This document shows, in pieces, positions 27,501 to 39,500 of a stretch of 64,000 nt of DNA (its first letter is position 1; each line of letters opens with the position of its first letter). Both the position numbers and the translations under genes were made by a program. The stretch comes from Cinnamomum chago. Lineage: Eukaryota; Streptophyta; Magnoliopsida; Laurales; Lauraceae. Where the stretch lies: assembly GCA_038049695.1 (NCBI GenBank), contig CP142452.1, positions 92,821,501 to 92,885,500 on the forward strand, written 5' to 3'. The notes beneath the pieces were generated by a model that ran no database searches, was not told where the DNA came from, and saw only the letters and a list, made by a program, of their open reading frames with translations.

Positions 27501-30500
27501 TAAAGTCCAGTGTTCTTCTTATTACCTTTGGCTAGTTGGCATGTCCTACATCGTTCGCAAATGCGAATAATGGTAGGCTTCATTCGGGGCCAATAATATC
27601 TATCGCTGACAAGAGCAAGAGTTTTGTCGCATGCCACTACATCCTCCCAAATGCAACTCTCGGACAACATATTCACGAACGGATGTGGCAGGAAGACAGA
27701 GTTCTGTACCTTTAAACAAAAAATCATCATGAATGCTACAGTGAGGATGCTTACCCATATCACCATTGCTGAGGTCTGCATAGATAGAACCAAAGTCAGG
27801 ATCATCCTCATAATCTAGCTTGAGTTGGTCAAAACCTGGTACACTAACAGACATGGTTGTCAACAAATGTTTTCGTCGACTGAGTACATTAGCTATCAAG
27901 TTATCTTTTCCTGCAGTATGGCGAATGCTGAAACTGAACTCCTGTATATATGCGCTCCACTTGGCACGGTTGGCACTGATCTTTTGTTGAGAATGTAGAT
28001 GTCGCAAAGCATCATTGTCTGAGTAAAGAACAAACTCGTTGCCAATCAAGTAATGTCTCCAATGACGAGGTGATTGTACAACGGCATAGAGTTCCAAATC
28101 ATCATAAGAATACTTCTTCTTGGCATCAGAAAGTTTCTCGCTGAAAAATGCAATCGGATGTCTCTCTTGACTAAGAACACCTCCAATGCCAACATTTGAG
28201 GCATCACTAGCTATTTCGAAGACCTTGTCAAAATTTGGAATTTGTAAAACTAGTGTCGCTATGATTTTACGCTTTATTTCTTCAAAGGCTCTAGTGGCCG
28301 AACTAGTCCACTTAAATTCACCATTTTTCATGCAATTTGTGATTGGAGCCATGATACTGCTGAAATTTCAAATGAATCTCTTATAAAAGTTTGCAACACC
28401 ATGAAAACTTCGAACTTCAGTGAGTGTAGTAGGAATGGGCCGCCAGTCCATAATTGATTTGACCTTCTCAGGGTCCATTTTAATTCCTTGTGCCGATACA
28501 ACATATCCCAAGAAGATAACAGAATCACTCATAAAAGTGCACTTCTTGAGATTAATATAAAAATGCTCTCGGCGAAGGAGTTGGCAAATTTTATCCAGAT
28601 GTTGAAGATGTTCTGCTTTCGTCCTGCTGTAGATTAGAATATCGTCGAAATAAACGATGACAAACTTTCCAATAGAAGGCTACAATAACTGTGTCATGAC
28701 CCACATAAAAGTACTAGGGGCATTGGTGAGCCCGAAGGGCATAACCATCCATTCATAAAGACCGTCTTTGATCTTAAATGCAGTCTTCCATTCATCACCT
28801 AGCCTTATACAGATTTGATGATAACCACTTCGCAAATCAATTTTAGAGAAAATACATGCACCAGTCATCAAATCTAGCATATCATCTAATCTGGGGATTG
28901 GGAAGCGGTACTTTACCGTGATTTTATTGATTTCACGACTCTCCACGCACATACGCCAACTTCTGTCTTTCTTTGGAGTGAGAAGTGTAGGTACTCCACA
29001 AAGACTGAGGCTTTCCCTGATATATCCCTTTTATAAAAGATCATCAACTTGTCTTCTTAATTCTTTATGCTCCATAGGACTCATCCGGTATGCAGGCAAA
29101 TTTGGCAAGGAATCGCCTGGGACAAGATCAATGGCATGCTGGATGTCACGTAATGGAGGTAGCTCCTTAGGCAACTCATCTGGAACTAGATCAGCAAACT
29201 TCTTCAGAAGTGGCTCTACTTCTTGTGGGACAGATGTATCAAGAAATTCTTCTGGAATTTGCCTAGCAATCAATGCATACATGACGCCCTGTTCTTTGCT
29301 TTCATCTTCAAACTTCCGCATGGTCAATATAGGAAGTACTGGAGCTGTATCAGATGTGGAGGACGACGATTTAGAGGGCAATGGAAGCAACCTAATCTTA
29401 CCTCTTAAAAGAATAAGTATTGTGCTCATGATCTGTGATGCCTTTAAGTTTCTTTAACCATGGTCGTCCAAAGAGATTATGTGTAACGTTCATTGGAATG
29501 ACGTCACAACGAATTGTATCTTCATAATTGCCGACTCTGAAAGGGACGACACATTGCTTACGGACAGAAATGGAGTAATTGTTGACCCATGCAACTTTAT
29601 AAGGTTTTGGATGCCTCTCGGTAGGTAGCTTGCGTTTCTCGACTGCCTATTGAGAAATAACATTTATCGTGCTACCACCATCAATGATCATGTTACAAGA
29701 CTTGCCCTTGCAATTGACTCGTGACCGGAAAATGGATGCATGATTCCAGTCTTCATTTTCTTCCATCGCATCAGCTACTAGGAGACAACGATCAAGGAAA
29801 AGCAGTGGGGTGCCGTCATCAGCTTCTGTAACTTGGAATTGATCCACTGTGGTTTCATTTTGAAGCTCTGCATTGAACGACTCTACTTCTATTTCCTCAT
29901 CATCTTCTGGCTCATTAGTAGCATATAAATTTCTATGGGGACACTCAGCTGCATGATGTCCATTTTGTTTGCAGGCATGACAAATGATCTCTCTTATCTA
30001 TCCTTCCACGTGCACGGTTACCATTCTGATTCTGCTGCACCCGCTGATTTGGCTGTGGCAAAACTTGCCTCTGCTGAATGGCTTGAAGTGGCCTATGTGG
30101 TGCTTGCTAAAATGGTTTAGGAGGATGAGGATGAGGACGAAAACCTTATGTCTGAGTACGGTTAAAAGAGGTTCAGATCCTCTTCTAATGGAAGACTCTC
30201 CGACTTGAAAAGTGTTGCGTCTCAGCAACTAAAGTTCATGCTGAGCTTTGCGCGCTTTACAAAATACCTCATCAACTCTGGTATAATCAAACATAGCAAC
30301 TTCCCGTCTGATATCATTGCACAATCCATCTCGATATCGAGTGATAGTGAGACGATCATCTGTTTTCAAATTACAACGAACAATATATTCGCGAAATTTT
30401 TTTGTATATTCTTCCACAGATAAATTGCCTTGCTAGAGAGTAAGATACTCTTGGTGCAGTGTGTCAATGTAATCAGACAGAAGGAAATTGCTTTTAAGCC

Positions 30501-33500
30501 TTTCTTTCATGTTGACCCATTTGGTAATGGGATGTCCCAAAGCAAGTTCATTATTTTCAACACCATACCACCAGATTCTAGCAGGACCCTAAAGTATCAC
30601 CTTCGTAAAGGCTATCCGCTGTTCATCATTCTTGTTATACCAAGCAAAATAGTCTTCCAGGGAATTAAGCCAATCAACAAAAACTTTCGGACTAACATCT
30701 CCAGAGAAATCAGCCACATCAATTTTAACTTTCTTAGTGATGTCATCAGTGCGGTATGCAACTATGGGACCCTGGGTGTCTCATTCAGCGAAAAGACGCT
30801 GTACAAAGACACGCATGGATTCACATTGCTCAGGCCTTTCTGTTTGGATGTGTGACTAGTTGTGCAGTAGTGGAAGACCCTTCCTTTGCAACCAACTATG
30901 TACTTTGTATTTCAATAAGTGTAGCCTCTTATGTGTGTAGACGATCCATTACTTCGTCCATATCTTGGCCCAATTTGAACAATTGTTCATCACGTTCCTT
31001 GTCTATGAGCCAATGACTGAGATTGTCACCTCTTCTAGGCATGGCTGAAAAGAGTTTTTTTTTAAAGTGGGCCAGGTCAGGTCTAGACTCAAATCGGGCC
31101 CAAATGGCAGATCAGGCCCAAAACTTAGGGAAGGCCCAACTCAGACTTAGCACGTGAGAGACGGTCTTTTGGTTCTACCTTGGGGTTCGTGCGCAGAGAG
31201 AAAATAAGAGTGGTTGGGTTGTTACCTGTTTCGACTTGAGAACGAGAAACGATGGGAGGAACGAAGATCTGCAGCAGAGATCGATGGGAGGAAGAAGAGA
31301 ACGATGGCTACAAGCAAGGCGGTGGAGTGGCTTGCGATGGAGTTGGATGGCGAGGCGAAGCTTCCCGATAGAGCACATTATCCGTGCAGGTGTGTGCGAC
31401 AAAGTGGAGAAGCGTCGCTACTGGTCGAGCTGACGTCGGTGCAAGGTAGCTTCTGTCGACTTCTTCTTTCTGTTTTGGTTTTTTTTTTTGTTCTGCTTCT
31501 CTCTCGCTACTCTTTTTTTTTTTTTTTTGTTCTCTGTAGGGGTGTAACGGTTCGGTTAACCGATTTTTTTGGGAAAACCGTTAATCGAACCGTAACCGCG
31601 GTTTTCTATCTTTTAAAACCGTAACCGTATCCACAAAAACCGTGGAAAACCAAACCGCGGTTAACCGTATTAGACGGTTCGGTTACGGTTAATAACCGTG
31701 GAAAATTTTATTCATGCACCATTTTCACACCTTCCTGCATGTTCTCTCTCCATTCCATTCCATAACTTGAATTTTAAACAAGGAGCAACACATCTGCACC
31801 GTGTACTACAGTAAACAAGGAGCAACACACCTGCACCGTATACTTTTCCATCCAAAGTCCAAAACTCCAAATCCAAGCCTTTGCTGCTGCCAGGCATCAC
31901 ACCCATATAGTACAAAAGTAACCAGCAATTTTATTCAATCCCGAGTAGAATACACGATTCCAGAAGGAGAAGACCAAAACTATCTTTCTGTACAATGTTC
32001 GAATTCTTACAAAAAAAAAAACCTGAGCCAAAGCAACAGTAGATTCCATCAAGTCAATGAAACCCCTCTACTCAAATGGGACCGAAATAAACCAAAAAGG
32101 AAAGAAGGAGATCGAGAAAGAAGCTGCCGAACAGATTTTGTTCATAATATATGCTTAACCTAAAATCATCACCACCAAACCTGGATCTGGCGAATGAGGC
32201 GAGAGAGAGAGAGAGGTGTCTTTTTCTTCGTGCGTAGAGAGAGAGAGAGGCGAGAAAGGGGATGGCCGGCTGGGATTGGGAGTTGAGAGGAAGAGGCGAG
32301 AGAGAAAGGGGCTAGGGTTACTTTGTTTTGTTACTTACCTACTTATACATAAGAAAATTTTCATTCAGCTCCCTTTTTTTTTTCTTTTATTTGCATAACG
32401 GTACGGTTAACCGTGTGCAGTTAACCGAACCGTATTTTATGGTTCGGTTCGGTTAACCGCCGTGAGTTATTATGGGAAACCTTAACCGAACCGAACTGTG
32501 CAGTTTTTAGATTTCATTAACCGTAATCGTAACCGAACCGTGAAATACGGTTATGTTACACCCCGACCCAAACTAATCATGATTAAGGCTAATTAATTGA
32601 TATTAATGCTAATTAAGCATGGATAAATGGGTTAATGAAGATTGATGACCAAAGAGAGAGAAATTAGTCTCAAATGACGCATTAAGCATAATGAAATGAA
32701 ATTGAGTGGGTTAAAATGAGTATAGACTCAAACAAGATATACTAAGGACTTTTTCGTAAATACGAGTTTTCACGTATTTCGTCAAATACGAGAATTCTTG
32801 ATACCAACGCGTGTATCTCGAATAGTGCGTTAACTTTCATAATAGACGCGACCCCGTTTGACCTCAAAGGGACCAAGTGAAGCTTCATTTGACTCAATAT
32901 GTAATAAAGCTTATTAGGAGGGGTTTTTGGTGTAAGTGAACCTTATAATAGAATGAAATGAATCACTCATTCATTTCTCACTTCAAGCAAAAACCCTAGG
33001 CTCATTCTCTTCTTTTCTCTTTCAATCTCATTCCTCAAGAGAGAAGCTAGGAGTGATCCCAAGTAGTTTGGGAGGAGTGAGTTGAATCTTCATCATCTTC
33101 TCCAAGCTTTTTTTCCCCATTGTTGGAGTGTGGAGCTTGAGAAAGATCTCAAAGTTTCTCTCATTTGAGCTACAAGTAAGTATTTGGAACCCTGATGAGT
33201 TTTCAAGTCATAATGAGTACTTAGGCATGATTTCTAGCACCAATAGCTTATAGATTGTGTATTTTCATGTTTTCATGGGATTAGGGTTTCATTTGGGGGT
33301 TGTAATCCCAAGCCAAGCTAAGTAAAAGAGGGCTTTGAGTTCATTGACTTCAAGAGAGGCAAGTATAAGCATTTCTTGTGATTAGTAGTAATTATTGTAG
33401 CAATGCATAGAGTCTTCTTGGATTTGTGCATTTTACATGGATTTTTGGAGTTGTTTATGGTTTGAGTAAGATTGTTAATGAATGATTAGAAGTGTGGTTT

Positions 33501-36500
33501 GTGAATGGAGGATGTGTGAGGAGGGTCAGGAGGTCCCATTACTATTATATGTTGTGGATGAATAGTGGAGAAGAGAGTGTAGAAGAAGAGAGAAAGAATC
33601 AGATTTTCGGAGTTGAACTCTGGACAGTTCGCTCGAGCGAACATAAAATGCGCTCGAGCGACCAAGGTTCTGTTTCAGAGTGAAATTGTTCTGGACAGTT
33701 CGCTCGAGCGAACTTAAGGTGCGCTCGAGCGACAAACATTCTGTGAGGTGCTCGCTCGAACGAACTTTACTCGCTCGAGCGAACCTGATACAATAACGAA
33801 CATGGACCTGTAAGTGAAAATTTGGCCAATCGATCGGACCAGCGGATTTTGGATTTTGCGTAAACTTGGAGTACTTCTCGTAAGTATGAGTACTCTTTAA
33901 ATTGGTTTTGAGTCTAAACCTCCATGAGTGATAATTATGGGGTCTATTCAATGCACATATTAAATATAAATGTGATGTCCATCAAGAATAACACGTGCAT
34001 TGGAAACCTATAGTTACATCCAAATGGTTGGTTTAGATTGAGTCAGAATTGAGTGAAGTTATAAATAAGTAGTAAGATCTCTCATTATATCGTATGACAC
34101 ATTGTTGGGTCCCAATCTAGTGGGATTGGCACCACCGGTATCCCCTTCTCTTGTTATGGAGAGAATTATTGAAATAAATTGAACGGGTCATTAGAAAGAC
34201 ATTAACCCTTAAGTTGGCACTACATAACTACTGTACTAGAACTCTAAACGAGTTCAATGAATTGATAAATGAATGAATAATCATGCTGCAGCAGATGGAT
34301 TTGGGGGCGCTCCGGAGCTCCGTGGTGATGCTAGTTGTCCCTGGCCAGGACACTAGTAAGTCCCACACATTCCGATCATATCTATGGGTATTGATTGATG
34401 CCTTCCGTTTGGAAGATGAATCCTTCCTTTGGGGGAAGATGGTAAATTAAATGAATCCTTCCTTGAGGGAAGATGGTAAATTAAATAAATCCTTCCTTTG
34501 AGGGAAGGTGGTAATAAAATGAAATAAAATGAAATGAGCGAATGAAAGCTATAATAAGGACTACCTTGTGAACGACTATTGGTTAACTCTTATGGTTATC
34601 TATTCGTCATTATAGACATTATCTGAATTTGTTAGAATTGCAATTATTATTAAATAGATTGAATGAGTTAGTATATGTATTAACATGTGCTATTACTAGA
34701 TTTGTTTATACATTGTTGAACCGTCGTGTTCATTAGTGTTATTGATGGCATTACAGGCCCGATTGCCCCTACCGGTGCGGCAGCAGCGCCAGCGGAGGAG
34801 ACCGTTCCGGTTCCTCCAGGAGGTCTAATCGAATGGAATGGACGAAATGCCATTTGATATCGGCATCCGAGTGCGAGAAAGAACTCTAATATTTTGAGAA
34901 CGTTTAAAACCATTATTTTGTACATTCATTTATGGAATGTAATTAATACTTATTGTATGGTGTTGAATATGCACCGATTGATAAACTTTGATGGAGGTGA
35001 TACATGTATAAGGACTTTATTTTGTATACATGTAAATCATAAATTGATATTTGTCAAGTTTAAATATTTCCGCAAAATTGTGTAATTGACAGGTTTATTG
35101 AGTTTGATAGCCCTTGTGGATTCCGTTTTAACTTCGGTTAATTCGGGGTTTACAGGAGTAAGTATGGGCTCACGGCTCGGGGTTACCGTAATTCGGGCCC
35201 GGGTCGTGACAGGTTATTAACCGCGGTTCGGTTCGGCTAGATGGTTTTTCGGTTTTTTTTTACACCCCTAGTTCTCTGGTATGGGCGACTGCTGGGTGGG
35301 GGTGTGCTGTCGCTGGGAGATGAAGGGAGTGCGCTGGGGTTTCAGATGAGGGAATTAGGGCTCAGAATTTTGGGGATTTGGTTTTCAGTAGGGGTGGACG
35401 GTGGATTAGGGTTTGGGAAGGTAGGATTGGTTGTCGGTATTGCTGGGACGTGGTGGAAGGGGTTTTGGTGGTCTGTTTGGATGGCTTAGGGTTTAGCAGA
35501 ATGTTGGAGCAGAGAGGAGATGGAGAAAAGAAAGGGACGAGTGGACGATGACGAACAAAAGAAGACGATCGTTTCTCCGGCGACCGGATCTGGGCTCGGA
35601 TACCAATTTGGCGCAACCCGGATCTACGATCAAAGCGTTAGATCAATCTCCCGAGGGATCGAATCCAAGATGGTTGAGGAAGTTGTTGAGTCCATTGTTT
35701 GGAGAGTGTCAGAATGGGTTTGCTATAGTAAGGACTTTATTGGTATCTCTTTGGAAGACCTTAATCGGTCTTGGAACCATCCTCCTCCTGGTATTTTAAA
35801 GTTAAACTTTGATGGTAGTTTTGTTCAAAGTGTTCAACGGGGAGGTATTGGTGGCGTCATCAGAGATTGGAATGAAATCATTATTAGAAACTTTTCTGGG
35901 CCGGTGGATTCTTCGGATGCTAAAGAAGCATAGTTGTTTGCACTTCTAATTGGGTGTCGTGAGCTGCGTAGATTTGGATGTCATAATCCTATCCTTGAAG
36001 GTGATTCTTTTTCTTCTATCCAATGGGATTCTGGAATAGCTATTCATCCTTGGAGGCTAGCGGATTGGGTGGAGGAGGTGCAAGATATTTCAAGTCTGTT
36101 GGTGCTTCTTTCCATCATATTTTAAGAGAGGCTAATTCTATGGCGGATGGTTTGGCCAAGGAAGGAATTCTTCGCACTTCTATTTCTTTTGATGTATAAT
36201 GTCTAGTGCTTTCCCTAGTTCGTTGTCTTTTTTTTTTTTTTTTTTGGTTTCTGGTGGAATAAAATTTTATCATTTATCAAAAAAAAAAGATTAGTGATGA
36301 TGATGGAGATTAGACTGAATTTTTTAGTTTTGTATGACTGCTACAGTAACTTTCCCTTCACTGTCGACATGTTTGGGTGTTGAAAGAGCACAAAAATCCC
36401 CTTTTCAGGCCCTAGAAACTTGCCAATTGATGTTCTAAGGTAGATAGGGTCCCTCATGAATGATTCCTACCTATTTTGTCCAAAGATCTGCAAGGAATCA

Positions 36501-39500
36501 CAACAGAATTAAATTCTGTAGAAATTCAGGTCATCTTGGAGTAGATTCACATTTCAGGATATGGGGCCCACATGGGCCACTTGATCAAAGATCAACACCG
36601 ATGGATGGAAACTAGACCCTCGGGTAACCTAAGTGGTATGGGACCAACATGGGTTGGGCCCACTGTCAAACAAGCCCAAACCAGCCCACGCGAGAAGCCT
36701 AGTAGATTTTTCTTCTTAAGTGCAGAATTCTGTAAATTGCAATTTAAGACCTGTTGTTTCTTACTATTTCATCTGGATAAATTTTAGTTATTTTTGTGTC
36801 CTAAAGTTCCCAGAAATCACAAATAGGCCCCTGATAGTTGTTGAATTCAATGACTGAACTATTATGAACCATGTAGTTGAGTTCCAACTGTTTCCGAATT
36901 TACAAATAAGCCCCCGCTATAAACTTTTTTTACAACTAAACCCCCGAGGACTGTTTTCTTCGAGTTCTTTATGTACTGAAAATATATATAAGCCCCTGTT
37001 AAGGTCTGTTTTACATCTAAGAACATCATAAGTTCTATTAATTACATACCAGCCCTGCCCTTTATTTTATTGTGTATATACATCTCCTAAAAGTTACATA
37101 TAAGCCCTTTTAATACACTGTTTCTGTTATTTTCATGAATTCGAAATCTGAAGTTGCGAATATTGTTGATATATACATGCTGAATTTTTGTGTTTCCTTA
37201 TATCATTAATTGTTATTGATATGTTGATGATTGGTACTTGATCATAAAAATTGTATAAAGCAGATGATGCGGGTGTGAAACTAAGAGTTGTTAAAGAATT
37301 TAGGTGATTATAATGTATTTGTTATGTCATTATATAAATATGAAAAATCTCAAGCATACAATGGGCTGGCTACGTCAAGGCTTTTACACATAGATACCAA
37401 TGGTGAATCAGAGAGGGGCATAAATAAAAATCTGGATTTATGCGTAAGGGGCAGGTTGCAGGCTAACTTGTTGTATGTGTTGGGGACCAATTGAGAGCAT
37501 GTGGTTTACGGATGAAGGACTTCATATAATATGAGGAATTGAGAACGACCTTGAAGATGTATTTGTACCTTGGACCCTAGACTGCTCAGCACGGTATGGT
37601 AATGACGTCCACCTACCATGGCCTATGACGTTCTAACTATAAGTCATCATTGGGAGGATAATCTCCACGTACTGCCTTGATGATTCAGACCTTTGATGGT
37701 CACCTTGTGATGTGTACAAAGTTTGTTAATGGTACTCCTTGTTCTGTCTTGCTTCCTTTGGGACCGTGTTGCCCCATGCTAAGCAGTTAGGCAGTTGTCC
37801 ATGGGAAAAGACCAATTTAACCTTACCTAAATAAAACTTTCGGACTCAATGCAAATATGTAAAACTCATATGTTACTTGTCTCTTTATGCTATTTTGTTT
37901 ATTTATGGTGAAATACTATACATGTGCTTAAATAGATTTGCAAATCCATTCACTCAGTTTGTTCTGATTTGTGAATTTGCACCAATCCAGGTTAACCAGA
38001 ATGTTGAATTGCTAGAAAATTATAATGAACAAGACATAGGCTTTGGCATGCGTTCTTGAGCAGCGGGTTCACTTAAAAGTTTGAAGAGGATTAGTTCTTT
38101 AATTTCATTTGGACAATGGAGATTTTAGTTTTTTTTTTTTTTTTTTCTCATTTTTTGTGGACTTGTTTAGTTGTTTCAAATTGATTCAAACTTTAAATTA
38201 TTATTCAAAGAATTATTAAGATAGCCCTAAAATATTATTGTTGCTCATTTAATTTGATTTATGATGATGGTGATTGTGATACATTATTAGTCGCACCACG
38301 GAATCCGACAAGCCCCGGGTTCCAGGCCGTGACACTCAGGGAATTCAAAACAATCGATGAAGTATGAGCCATGTCACCATGCATGCTACCGTCTTCACCA
38401 AGTAGGGATTCACTGCCAGCAATTGGAAAAAAAAAAATCAGTAGAACCGATTATTTACAAAGAAAAAAATGATGACCGATCCACAGTTGAGGCTTCATGT
38501 TACACCTTTATGAAGAACAGACACCATTATGGAATGGATTTGGGTGAACAAGAAGAGTTATCACAGAAAATCATAACCCTAGCATACTCCACCATTTCCA
38601 AGTACTTAGATTTCTCGTCAATATCCAAGACAGAAACCCCAGTTACCCAAGAACTAATCAAGATTTATTTCTGAATAGGTCCAATGACTTCAGACCCACA
38701 ATCTGTTATCCGTACTATGTTGTTTGTAAACCTAATCCATCATTAAGGAGTCAAGGACCTTCATGAACACTGCCCGCGAAGATGGTACAATCCAAGTAAG
38801 AACTCCACTGAACGTTTTTTTATGATAACGTGATTAGATCTTGCAACCTTGTGGTTGCGACACTTGTGGTTGCGACACTGAGCACCTTACGATTGATTAA
38901 AGAAGTATTTTACCATAGTTCTGAGAGCCAATCCCCACTGCTGTAAAAAAACCACTCCGGAAGAGTGCCCTCTAGAAATATCAAACCTTGACAGCAAACC
39001 TAGAAAAGAATGGGAAAAAACCCTCTCATGCAGACTTTCAAACCATCCAAATGAAGGTTCTAGGTAATTAAAAGTCTAAGCATGCTCTGAGTGCCCACAA
39101 AAACAACCCAAGTATCACTAGAAATAAAATCAGTCAACCCTATCATTACCAGATAAAGCAATTTGTTGTTGCTTGCCAACAATCTCCCTCAAATCACTAT
39201 CAACTGAGACTTGTTGACACCCTCAAGGAACAACCAGACCTATACCAACATTTACCCGAATCTCATACAGTGGCTAATGCTTCCACTTCATTTGAGTCTA
39301 TGTTGATGTCAGACTCCAAAAGGCTAACCTCAACTCGGCTTTTCATTCCTCCACATACATCACCAGTAGAGTTCACCTCTAGTGGCCCTATCTATGCTGA
39401 ATCTCGAGTACACTTTGCGGAGACTTGATCCTCTTTTTTCTTAAATGTTCAGTGAGACCAGACATAACAGTGCTACTTTCAGAAACAGGAACATTATACC

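Larger units (their letters stand above)
31529..35278. mobile_element. Non-autonomous hAT element with 8-bp target duplication, interrupted by a solo LTR
   Basis: Terminal inverted repeats TAGGGGTGTAA (31537-31547) and TTACACCCCTA (35260-35270), flanked by GTTCTCTG at 31529-31536 and 35271-35278. An 8-bp duplication with these ends is the hAT signature. The subterminal zones (31540-31710, 32395-32553, 35217-35250) are dense in CGGTTCGGTTAACCG and its complement, likely transposase-binding repeats that also fold back. No transposase ORF. Net length without the inserted LTR is about 1.07 kb. It lies in the leader of copy B. Confidence 0.88.
25968..35672 (-). mobile_element. Ty3 chromovirus copy B (minus strand), split by a hAT element
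   Basis: Minus-strand relative of copy A. 5' LTR fragment at about 35672-35612, primer-binding site TGGTATCCGAGC just below it, leader 35600-31045 interrupted by the hAT element, gag start near 31042, capsid-like part 30720-30230, protease-like region 29850-29450, RT 29400-28600 ([16 protein letters not shown]), RNase H 28350-27900, integrase 27800-26900, chromodomain-like tail near 26500 and 3' LTR 26325-25968. It is more complete than copy A in integrase but still broken in roughly ten places. It sits inside the L1-type LINE. It runs in the same direction as the host gene, whereas copy A runs against it. Confidence 0.85.
25250..36289 (+). mobile_element. L1-type LINE, 5'-truncated, split by chromovirus copy B
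   Basis: Plus-strand 3' part of an L1-like ORF2. The left piece (about 25250-25967) has the region after RT and the zinc-binding zf-RVT domain ([20 protein letters not shown] near 25655). The right piece (about 35673-36200) has the RNase H domain ([31 protein letters not shown]). The 3' untranslated part ends in a short A-run at 36280-36289. At least one stop interrupts each piece, for example after KEA at 35932 in the RNase H region and after KKPD near 25451. A few LINE codons are missing at the right junction with copy B. No clear LINE target duplication was found; the 5' boundary is approximate. Confidence 0.8.
22155..38339 (+). mobile_element. Outer solo LTR, Tekay/Del-like, CTCAG target duplication, expanded to 16 kb by nested insertions
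   Basis: Starts TGTAATACCCCAGACC at 22160 and ends GGCCGTGACA at 38334, with CTCAG at 22155-22159 and 38335-38339. Its own sequence is about 22160-22613, 24974-25250 and 36290-38334 (near 2.8 kb together), similar in length and termini to the solo LTRs at 8678 and 32554. A splice-donor motif AAAGGTGAGTGG near 25148 lies at the same relative place as in the 8678 copy. No gag or pol of its own. The inserts are the solo LTR 22614-24973 with its RTE, and the LINE 25250-36289 with all it contains. Oldest layer of the nest; antisense to the host gene. Confidence 0.8.

Noticed and set aside
31214-31624. 136-codon plus-strand ORF
   Set aside because: It is antisense to the leader of chromovirus copy B and runs across the hAT boundary, so it cannot be one real gene.
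35520-36125. ORFs that look like a host RNase H protein
   Set aside because: The [10 protein letters not shown] and LEGDSF blocks are the RNase H domain of a plant L1-type LINE, whose left part lies at 25250-25967.
38357-38674. 105-codon ORF next to the nest
   Set aside because: No recognisable domain, no start context, and it lies in an intron on the strand opposite the host gene.
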